Below, piece by piece: positions 15,467 to 21,876 of a stretch of DNA of 22,386 nucleotides; positions within the stretch are counted from its first letter, which is position 1, and every line of letters begins with the position of its first letter. The position numbers were made by a program, and so were the translations under genes. The DNA lies in contig CBFHUI010000042.1 of NCBI GenBank assembly GCA_965658725.1, positions 1-22,386 of the forward strand, read 5' to 3'. Below the pieces are notes generated by a model. The model was not told where the DNA came from and did not search any database. It saw nothing but the letters and a program-made list of their open reading frames with translations. Origin of the DNA: UBA7985 sp965658725. Lineage in GTDB: Bacteria; Pseudomonadota; Alphaproteobacteria; UBA7985.

Positions 15467-17545
15467 GTGCGCCCGGAAATCCTCAATCCTTTATTCACGC
15501 CTGTGACAGAGTTACCCGGTATCGGGCCGAAGTCAGCAGCGCTGATTGAGCGGGTCGCCGGTCCGCATCTGTGGGATCTGATCCGCGCCCAACCCACCCG
15601 CATGCAGCAGCGCACCCGCATTGAGCAGCCCAGCGACCTTTACGAGGACCAACTGGTCACCTTGCCGCTGCTGGTGCTGCAACACTTCATCCCTCGCTCG
15701 CCCAAAGCGCCCTATCGCGTGAACTGCATGGCGGGAGACGTCCCGGTTTCGCTGGTGTTCTTTAACGCCAAGGGGTCCTGGTTGCAGGGTCAGCTGCCCG
15801 TCCGTGAAGAGCGGTTGATCTCTGGCAAGCTCGCGCGGTTCAACAACAACTGGCAGATCACCCACCCCGACTACATGGTCCCGCTCGAAGAAGCGGAGAG
15901 TATCCCGGCGGTTGAGCCGATCTATCCGCTCACCCAAGGCCTGACATCGCGCGTCTGGAACAAAGCGCTGAATGCGGCGCTTGAGGGCATGCCGGAGCTG
16001 CCGGAGTGGGCCGATACGTCCCTGCAAGCTCAGCAAAAGTGGCCCGGCTGGCGGGCGTCGGTGTGCGCACTGCACTTCCGCACGCCCGAACAAGACACGC
16101 CCCGGCCTGAAGCCCTGCGCCGACTGGCCTATGATGAGCTGCTCGCCCAGCAGCTCTCCCTCATGATCGTGCGCGAACGCGGGCGGCGGCGTGGAGGGAA
16201 TGCGCTGGTGGGGGACGGCTCCCTGAGCCAGTCCGCGCGCGCCAACCTGCCCTTTACCCTGACGGACAGCCAAGAAAGCGCGATTGACGCTGTGCGCTCG
16301 GACATGGGGCGGTCGCAGCGGATGATGCGGTTGATCATGGGGGATGTTGGCAGCGGGAAAACCATGGTGGCGCTGTTCTCGGCGCTGATTGCTGTTGAGG
16401 CGGGCGCGCAGGTGGCGATCATGGCCCCGACCGAGATCCTTGCCCGCCAACTCCACGCTAACCTGTTTGAAGCGCTTTCCAAGGTTGGTGTGCGCATCGA
16501 CATTCTCACCGGTCGCGACAAAGCCGCCGCGCGCAAGCCCGTGCTCGCGGGTTGCGCGGAGGGTGCCATCAAGATCCTCATCGGCACCCATGCCCTGTTT
16601 CAAGAAGGCGTGGCGTTCCGCAATCTGGGTCTGGTGATCATCGACGAGCAGCATCGCTTTGGCGTTCACCAGCGGCTTGCGCTGGGGCAAAAGGGCGAGG
16701 CGCCGCATATGTTGCTCATGTCCGCAACGCCGATCCCGCGTTCAATGGTCCTCGCGCTCTATGGCGATCTGGATATCTCCAAACTGCTCACCAAACCCGC
16801 CGGACGCCAACCGATCAAAACGCTGGTCAAGCCACAGGACCAATGGGGCGAAGTTGCTCTAGCGCTGGGCCGGGCGATCGAGCGTGGCGATCAGGTGTAC
16901 TGGATTTGCCCGCTGGTCGAAGAAACCGAGGTCAGCACACTCACCGCCGCCGAAGAGCGGCACGCCATGCTCAAGGAAATGTTCGGACCCCGCGTCGCGC
17001 TGGTCCACGGGCGGATGAAGGGCGAGGAAAAGGATACGGTCATGCGCCGGTTCAAGGCGCATGAAGCCGACATTCTGGTCGCAACCACCGTTGTCGAAGT
17101 GGGGGTGGACGTTCCAAACGCAACTGTGATGGTGATCGAGCATGCGGAGCGCTTCGGTCTGGCTCAGCTGCATCAGCTGCGTGGACGGATCGGGCGCGGC
17201 ACCAAGGCCTCAACCTGCTTGCTGCTCTATACCGCCCCACTGGGAGAAACCGCACGCTCTCGCCTGTCGATCATGCGGGAAAGCAACGACGGCTTCGTCA
17301 TCGCGGAAGAAGACCTGCGCCTGCGCGGCGCGGGGGATGTCATGGGAACGCGGCAGTCGGGTTTGCCCGACATGCACTTTGCTGCCCTACCCGAGCATCA
17401 GGACTTGCTGGAAATCGCCCAGCGCGACGCGCAACTGACACTGAACAAGGCCCCGGAACTCAGCGGGGCGCGCGGTGAAGCCCTGCGCACGCTGCTCTAT
17501 CTGTTTGAGCGGGAGCAAGCCATCGCCTTCCTCGAAGCGGGCTAG
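15467..17545 (+). CDS. recG: ATP-dependent DNA helicase RecG
   Basis: RecG is a branch-migrating helicase that remodels stalled replication forks and Holliday junctions. The 692-residue protein begins at a GTG codon; an in-frame TGA at 15458 rules out an earlier start, and the N-terminus (MRPEILNPLFTPVTELPGIG) fits alphaproteobacterial RecG. After the wedge/OB domain comes the motor with Walker A GDVGSGKT near residue 292, the DEQH box (IIDEQHRFGVHQR, near 392) and SATPIPRSM. The second lobe follows with TTVVEVGVDVP and QLRGRIGRG, then the C-terminal hook region. Length is normal for the family. It is divergent from sdhE and convergent with an unknown membrane protein 12 bp downstream. Confidence 0.97.
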   Translation: MRPEILNPLFTPVTELPGIGPKSAALIERVAGPHLWDLIRAQPTRMQQRTRIEQPSDLYEDQLVTLPLLVLQHFIPRSPKAPYRVNCMAGDVPVSLVFFNAKGSWLQGQLPVREERLISGKLARFNNNWQITHPDYMVPLEEAESIPAVEPIYPLTQGLTSRVWNKALNAALEGMPELPEWADTSLQAQQKWPGWRASVCALHFRTPEQDTPRPEALRRLAYDELLAQQLSLMIVRERGRRRGGNALVGDGSLSQSARANLPFTLTDSQESAIDAVRSDMGRSQRMMRLIMGDVGSGKTMVALFSALIAVEAGAQVAIMAPTEILARQLHANLFEALSKVGVRIDILTGRDKAAARKPVLAGCAEGAIKILIGTHALFQEGVAFRNLGLVIIDEQHRFGVHQRLALGQKGEAPHMLLMSATPIPRSMVLALYGDLDISKLLTKPAGRQPIKTLVKPQDQWGEVALALGRAIERGDQVYWICPLVEETEVSTLTAAEERHAMLKEMFGPRVALVHGRMKGEEKDTVMRRFKAHEADILVATTVVEVGVDVPNATVMVIEHAERFGLAQLHQLRGRIGRGTKASTCLLLYTAPLGETARSRLSIMRESNDGFVIAEEDLRLRGAGDVMGTRQSGLPDMHFAALPEHQDLLEIAQRDAQLTLNKAPELSGARGEALRTLLYLFEREQAIAFLEAG

Positions 17546-17566
17546 CGCGCCCTGGTCTCAGCCCGC
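17537..17566. other. Hairpin spanning the convergent recG / membrane-protein gene ends
   Basis: A 7-bp GC-only-rich inverted repeat pairs GCGGGCT (17537-17543) with AGCCCGC (17560-17566) around a 16-base loop. It covers the stop codons of both convergent genes. No T-run follows on either strand, so if it terminates transcription it does so weakly or together with Rho. Confidence 0.35.
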
Positions 17567-18037
17567 CGACGCGCTCTGATACCAGACATTGCGGAAGTAG
17601 TCGGCCGCCGCTTCCCCCTGACCCGCGCACCAGACTGAGTAGTCTTGCACACCGTCGAGGTTCATTTGTTCCTCAACCAGATTAATCGCCCGATTGCGCA
17701 GGTTGGCGGCGTCTGAGATCGAGATGGGCTGTTGTACTTGCAGATTGTTGCGGTCGATCCGGTATCCTTCGCGCACGTGCCACGTCAACTCGCCACAGAA
17801 ATCCACGACTGTGATCCGGTAGAGCAACTTGTGCCAATCTGGGCGCTGATAGTCTGAAAAGACCTCATCCAGATTGCCGCTGGTTATCACCACAGCCGGA
17901 CCTTGCGCCGCGGCATCTGCTGTCTGATTGCCCCAGCGCAAACCCACGAGCGTAACCCCCGTCACCAGCGCAACGATGGCAAACACGCTCAAGGCGAGCG
18001 TTAAGTCTTGGGTCCAACTGCGGCGAACAAGGTTCAT
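17558..18037 (-). CDS. Hypothetical single-pass membrane protein
   Basis: I do not recognise this 159-residue protein. It has a basic N-terminus followed by one hydrophobic helix (about residues 12-33, LTLALSVFAIVALVTGVTLV), which could be a signal anchor or an uncleaved signal. The rest is soluble and probably periplasmic, with two cysteines (81 in VVDFCGEL and 137 in YSVWCAGQG) that could form a disulfide. The N-terminal soluble part has SGNLDEVFSDYQRPDWHKLLYRI; no catalytic motif is visible. The ATG lies at 18037 with a poor ribosome binding site. It converges on recG and has its own 280-bp upstream region shared with the divergent DUF3179 gene. Codon use fits the neighbours, so it is probably a real gene. 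Confidence 0.65.
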   Translation of the reverse strand: MNLVRRSWTQDLTLALSVFAIVALVTGVTLVGLRWGNQTADAAAQGPAVVITSGNLDEVFSDYQRPDWHKLLYRITVVDFCGELTWHVREGYRIDRNNLQVQQPISISDAANLRNRAINLVEEQMNLDGVQDYSVWCAGQGEAAADYFRNVWYQSASAG

Positions 18038-18317
18038 GGTGAGCCAAAGTTAAGGAGTGAACACAGGCGCTCTCCCAAATCCTTCAGGAGAACGCAGCAG
18101 GGTACAGGGCACTGTGCAAGCTGTAGGCCAATACTGCCACAATTGTACGACAAGAGGCCTCTAAGGCGGCAAGAATTTGATCCACATCGCCTGTGGACAT
18201 GTGTTCACGGAAATGGGCGGCGGCAGTGACGCCCTTGTGAGCGGGCTTGTGGGGCGTGCGTGAGGGGATTGGTTTAGGGAGAAAGCACTCCTTTTTGTTC
18301 ATGTTTGGGAGAGAGAC
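18038..18317. promoter_or_regulatory. 280-bp divergent intergenic region with several dyads
   Basis: This gap separates the hypothetical membrane protein gene (minus) from the DUF3179 gene (plus) and should hold both promoters, but no clear -35/-10 pair is visible. It contains three dyad elements. An imperfect stem joins 18067-18075 and 18087-18095 (8 of 9 pairs). A nested symmetry around 18113 has the arms TACAG (18103-18107) and CTGTA (18121-18125). The third is TCCACA-tcgcc-TGTGGA at 18181-18197. A 38-codon minus-strand reading frame (18200-18084) exists without a ribosome binding site. No RNA gene is recognised. Confidence 0.35.
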
Positions 18318-19289
18318 ATGGAACCCCGCCAACCTTCACTGCGCCCTTCACTGCGCCCTTATTTGATCCGCCCCTTTGCCTTGCTCGCTGGTCTCGCAGC
18401 GGCGCTTGTGCTGGCCGTTGGCGATTTTGCGCAAGCGCAGACCGATATCGTCCCGCGCATGCAGGAGCCACCAAGGTCCTGGGCGCGAGAGTTTCCGCTC
18501 GCTGATTTTTCCCGCGCGACCATTGATTTCGATGAAGTCCTCTCCGGTGGTCCACCTCGCGACGGCATCCCCGCCATTGATGACCCGGTCTTCGTCTCTC
18601 TTGCTGAAGCCAGTGAACGCTTTGCGCCGACTGAGCCGGTGATTGGACTAGAGATCAACGGTGAGGCGCGGGCCTATCCGCTGCAAGTGCTGACATGGCA
18701 CGAAATCGCGAACGACGTGGTTGGCGGTGTTCCCGTGGCCGTGACTTATTGCCCGCTGTGCAACGCGGCCATTGTCTTCGACACGCGGATCAACGGTGTA
18801 GCGCACGACTTTGGCGTTTCTGGACGGCTTCGGAAGTCGGACATGATCATGTACGACCGCCAGACCGAGAGCTGGTGGCAGCAGTTTAGCGGTAATGGCG
18901 TGGTCGGCACGTACGCTGGGCTCAAGCTGACCAAGCTACCCTCCCGGATCGAGAGCTTTGAAGCCTTCGCTGCACGCTTCCCCGAGGGTCAGGTGCTGGT
19001 CCCCAACAACGACGCCTTGCGCCACTATGGCCGCAATCCCTATCGCGCCTATGACGCCGAAAACGGGCGACCTTTCCTGTACTCCGGCGACATGCCCAAC
19101 GATATCGTACCCATGGCGCGGGTGGTGATTGCGGAGGGCTACGAGGACCGGGCCTTTGCGCTCAGTCTGCTAGCGGAACAGGGTGTTTATCGTGACGGCG
19201 CGCTGGAAATCACCTGGACCGCTGGCCAGAACTCGGCGCTGGACTCCGCCGTGATTGCAGAGGGCCAGCCGCCGGGACATCGTCTATGA
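18318..19289 (+). CDS. DUF3179 domain-containing protein, C-terminus lost by frameshift
   Basis: This is a DUF3179 protein of unknown biochemical role, probably exported or membrane-anchored. The N-terminus is basic and carries a hydrophobic segment (LLAGLAAALVLAVGDFAQAQ, about residues 22-41) that may be a cleaved signal. The DUF3179 core follows with LEINGEARAYPLQVLTWHEI, then VAVTYCPLCNAAIVFDT with Cys145 and Cys148, and SWWQQFSGNG. The ATG at 18318 has GGGAGAGAG upstream. The frame ends prematurely after IAEGQPPGHRL. From base 19276 the +1 frame continues with DIVYDLTFAFVYTAF, which looks like the family's C-terminal end, up to TAA at 19345-19347. So the gene is probably frameshifted at about 19263-19275. 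It may be a pseudogene, or the assembly may have an error. A 12-bp tandem repeat lies in the N-terminal coding part. Confidence 0.85.
   Translation: MEPRQPSLRPSLRPYLIRPFALLAGLAAALVLAVGDFAQAQTDIVPRMQEPPRSWAREFPLADFSRATIDFDEVLSGGPPRDGIPAIDDPVFVSLAEASERFAPTEPVIGLEINGEARAYPLQVLTWHEIANDVVGGVPVAVTYCPLCNAAIVFDTRINGVAHDFGVSGRLRKSDMIMYDRQTESWWQQFSGNGVVGTYAGLKLTKLPSRIESFEAFAARFPEGQVLVPNNDALRHYGRNPYRAYDAENGRPFLYSGDMPNDIVPMARVVIAEGYEDRAFALSLLAEQGVYRDGALEITWTAGQNSALDSAVIAEGQPPGHRL
18335..18358 (+). repeat. 12-bp tandem repeat, two copies, in frame
   Basis: Two perfect copies of TTCACTGCGCCC follow each other inside the 5' end of the DUF3179 gene. They encode SLRP twice in the positively charged region before the hydrophobic segment. 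The unit is a multiple of three, so a copy gain or loss would change only the length of this region. Confidence 0.85.
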
Positions 19290-19347
19290 CCTCACGTTCG
19301 CTTTTGTTTACACCGCCTTCATCGAAGGCGGGACCATCGTGCAGTAA
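19264..19347 (+). pseudogene. Out-of-frame C-terminal remnant of the DUF3179 gene
   Basis: Read in the frame starting at 19264, this segment encodes SRRDIVYDLTFAFVYTAF and ends EGGTIVQ at a TAA (19345-19347). DUF3179 proteins as I know them end with a similar DVxFAFVFxAF strand. The shift needs one base skipped (or two added) relative to the upstream frame. In relatives, as I recall, about ten more residues separate IAEG from this strand, which would fit a small out-of-frame deletion. Confidence 0.65.
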
Positions 19348-19463
19348 GCCCGCACAAGGCAACTTAAACAGGCCTCGCAGTCCACAAACCCACCCTCATT
19401 CTCGCTCTTCTCCCTCAGGCTTTGCCCGGTTTCGTCCCGAACGACGGAACTGGGTCATTTTTG

Positions 19464-19493
19464 TTGGTGAATCGGGAAAGAGTCGTGTAATAT
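19464..19493 (+). promoter_or_regulatory. Possible promoter of the His/Met-rich surface protein gene
   Basis: TTGGTG (19464-19469) and TAATAT (19488-19493) are spaced by 18 bp in an unusually AT-rich stretch. This would give a leader of about 165 nt before the ATG at 19666. An 11-bp palindrome (ATGTTCAACAT, 19492-19502) overlaps the end of the -10 element and could be a regulator site. Nothing else is seen in 19348-19463. Confidence 0.38.
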
Positions 19494-19556
19494 GTTCAAC
19501 ATTATCAGTCTTCTAGCAATCAATCCGCAGATTTGGTCGCTAGCGCTTCTATTTAA

Positions 19557-19580
19557 GTGCTTGTTTTAGCACGTCTTTTT
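19557..19580 (+). terminator. Hairpin with T-run in the leader (weak terminator or attenuator)
   Basis: A 5-bp stem GTGCT (19557-19561) / AGCAC (19568-19572) with a T-rich loop is followed by gtc and five T (19576-19580). The stem is short, so it would be a weak terminator. It lies downstream of the possible promoter and upstream of the ATG, so it could act on the same transcript. Alternatively it ends transcripts from the DUF3179 gene. Confidence 0.3.
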
Positions 19581-19590
19581 GAATTTGACG

Positions 19591-19640
19591 CCTCGCCTGC
19601 CCGGCACGCCTTTTTCGGCGAAATCGGCTTGGTTGCGAGG
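19591..19640 (+). other. Inverted repeat in the leader of the surface protein gene
   Basis: CCTCGC (19591-19596) pairs with GCGAGG (19635-19640). Between them a smaller hairpin pairs CGCC (19607-19610) with GGCG (19617-19620). The outer arm ends 25 bases before the start codon. This may be an RNA structure that affects translation, but the arms are short. Confidence 0.3.
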
Positions 19641-19665
19641 ATATTTGAACCTCGGAGCCGTATTC

Positions 19666-21876
19666 ATGACTTCCGCTCTCTCCCTGCTTCGCACCCACGG
19701 GTCTGCGCTCAAAGACATGTCGCGCAAAGGAACGCTGTCGAAAACTGCACTGATTGCAGCAGGCAGCGCCATCCTCGCCGCGCATCAAGTGCAGGCGGAG
19801 GACGCCTGCCCGGCGACCTGTGAGACCGATGGCGAGGGTATTGTCACCATTGGCCAAAGCCTGATCGGCGCGACACACAGTCATCAGAGCGGCCTGACCC
19901 ATAACCATGGCCCTCTCTCAATCCTGCCGATGGGCCCGGATCACGCGCACCCGGTCAGCGGCATGGTCGCGGGCGGTGTTGCGCCCGGCGGTGTGCTGAT
20001 GGGCGGCGGTGCGCCGGCGGCAATGGCTACGCCGGTGATGAATACCGCCGCTTTGAATGCACCAATCCCCGGCCCCATGGCGTCCGCCCCGTCAGCCCCC
20101 ATGACCAAGGCCATGGCTTACACCCCACCACCTGCGCCCATCATGTCGGCCGCCATGGCGTCGCCGGTCGTGCCCGCGCCCATGATGCCCACAACCATTG
20201 TGAGCGCGCCGCTGATGGTAACGCCTTACAATGCCAACAAGATTGTCGCTTCCTCGCCCAGCCTGTTCCCCGGTGTGAACGTCGATGCGCCCTTGTTGCT
20301 CACGCTAGGACTGGCGGGCCTGACGGGGCTGTCGGCCCTCGTGCTCTTTGGTGGCGGAGAAGCTGATGCGGGGTCGTCTTCAGGCGGGGCGGAATATAAG
20401 CCTTACGTCAGTTCAGGCAGCGATGCCGACCCTTCCGGAATTGTCATTACCAGCGCGCCATCGCAGTTGATTGACGAAGGCGAAACAGGCACGTTCTCGA
20501 TCATCTCAGCCACAGACGAACAAGGCGATACCTTGACCTTCGCCATCACTGGCGGTGCGGATCAGGCCCGATTTACCGTGGACATGTACACCGGCGCGCT
20601 GAGTTTCATCGGTGCGGACTTGCCCAGTTCCAATGATCCCAGTCAGAGCGAACCTGACTACTCGGCGATCAGTGGGGACGCAGACGACACCCAGCCAGAG
20701 AACGGAAACAACACGCTGGAATTGATTGTTCAGGTCAGCGACCCCAGCGGCAATGCCCGCACGCAGGCCCTGACTTACTACATCCAGAACGACGATCGCG
20801 ATGATCGGGTCGAGGATTACAAGCTCGCCTCCCAACTTGCCCGCGTCAGCGATACGGACACCAACTTTCTCACCGACATGATCGACGCAGCCTTTGGCCG
20901 TGACAGCAACGGTGACCCGCTCGTGTTGAGCGTAGATGGCGGCGATCGGGTGAGCGTAACGGAACTCAACGGCATGGGCGGCGCCACTTTGAGCAGCTTT
21001 GGCACCACTAACGCGGATTACGTGGACATCGCCTTGGGTGACATCGACGGCGATGGTCGCCTTGATGCTGTGGTTGCCGCGAAGCTCAACGGTGAGAACA
21101 TCGTACAGCTGTGGGAAAGCAACGGCTTGGGTCAATTCTCACTGGAACTCACAGCACTGGAAGGCAGTGGAACCACGGACCTCGACGCAACCGGGAGCGT
21201 GACGGACGTGGTTATCGGGGAGTTCACGGGCTCGGGCAACCTCGACATCTTTGTTTCCAACGATGGCGGTGATGACAGCCTGATCACCGTTACTGGCAAT
21301 TATAGCGGCACCATTCTGACCGAGTCCGGCCTTGAAGCGGGTGAGCGTTCTGCGGTGATCAGTGAGGACTACATTAACTCCAGCACCGACTACGTGGTTT
21401 CCATCGACGATGGCGATCTTGCGCTGATCGACGTTGAAGACATGGAGCGCGAAGACCTGCTCAGCGGCACTTACGTTGACCTGGCTGTGTACCGCGACAA
21501 AGTCTTTGCGGCGAACAGTACAACGGTGGACGTGTTTCAGGCCGATACCAACTCGCTTGACGACGAGAAGAGTGCGCTGGTCACTGGCCACAGCGACATC
21601 GTGAAGATCCTGCTCGGCGACTTTGACGATAACCACACGGACGAGGAACTGGCCGTGCTGGACCGGGGCGAGGACACTCTGAGTATCTATGACATGGACC
21701 GCACCTTTGACAGTGCGACCCTGCTCTACACCATCGACGTCGATGCCAGCGCAGAGACCCTGCTGGCCATCCCGCAGTCCGTGGAGTTGGCAACGGCGCT
21801 GACAGGCAACCTCGCGGACGAAATCCTTGTCGGTGGCCCGAACTCAGCGCTCTACTACGACGACAGCTCGCTCTAA
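19666..21876 (+). CDS. Exported His/Met-rich protein with cadherin-like and FG-GAP/VCBS-like repeats
   Basis: This is an unnamed 736-residue surface or periplasmic protein. Residues 1-44 form a long Sec signal peptide ending AAHQVQA. Next are CPATC and three His-x-His pairs (71-73, 79-81, 93-95), then a Met/Ala/Pro-rich segment with 13 Met between residues 89 and 184. A hydrophobic stretch at about 209-230 (LLLTLGLAGLTGLSALVLF) ends in GGG. A cadherin-like domain follows at about 258-345 (QLIDEGETGTFSIISATDEQ). Three FG-GAP-type repeats begin at about 450 (DIALGDIDGDGRLDAVVA, a calcium-loop pattern), 511 (VVIGEFTGSGNLDIFVS) and 644 (ILLGDFDDNHTDEELAV). The ATG at 19666 has GGAG eight bases upstream; a TTG 29 codons earlier and an ATG at 19717 are weaker. 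The C-terminal part is strongly acidic. A role in calcium-dependent adhesion with metal binding is inference. Confidence 0.82.
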   Translation: MTSALSLLRTHGSALKDMSRKGTLSKTALIAAGSAILAAHQVQAEDACPATCETDGEGIVTIGQSLIGATHSHQSGLTHNHGPLSILPMGPDHAHPVSGMVAGGVAPGGVLMGGGAPAAMATPVMNTAALNAPIPGPMASAPSAPMTKAMAYTPPPAPIMSAAMASPVVPAPMMPTTIVSAPLMVTPYNANKIVASSPSLFPGVNVDAPLLLTLGLAGLTGLSALVLFGGGEADAGSSSGGAEYKPYVSSGSDADPSGIVITSAPSQLIDEGETGTFSIISATDEQGDTLTFAITGGADQARFTVDMYTGALSFIGADLPSSNDPSQSEPDYSAISGDADDTQPENGNNTLELIVQVSDPSGNARTQALTYYIQNDDRDDRVEDYKLASQLARVSDTDTNFLTDMIDAAFGRDSNGDPLVLSVDGGDRVSVTELNGMGGATLSSFGTTNADYVDIALGDIDGDGRLDAVVAAKLNGENIVQLWESNGLGQFSLELTALEGSGTTDLDATGSVTDVVIGEFTGSGNLDIFVSNDGGDDSLITVTGNYSGTILTESGLEAGERSAVISEDYINSSTDYVVSIDDGDLALIDVEDMEREDLLSGTYVDLAVYRDKVFAANSTTVDVFQADTNSLDDEKSALVTGHSDIVKILLGDFDDNHTDEELAVLDRGEDTLSIYDMDRTFDSATLLYTIDVDASAETLLAIPQSVELATALTGNLADEILVGGPNSALYYDDSSL

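Noticed and set aside
19287..19289. The TGA ending the DUF3179 frame as a selenocysteine codon, given the selD gene in the window
   Set aside because: Reading through gives an Arg/His-rich peptide without resemblance to the family, while the +1 frame restores the expected C-terminal strand. A frameshift explains the site better.
19286..19516. Open frame of 76 codons after the DUF3179 stop
   Set aside because: It overlaps the out-of-frame DUF3179 tail, has a Ser/Pro/Arg-rich composition, and no ribosome binding site.
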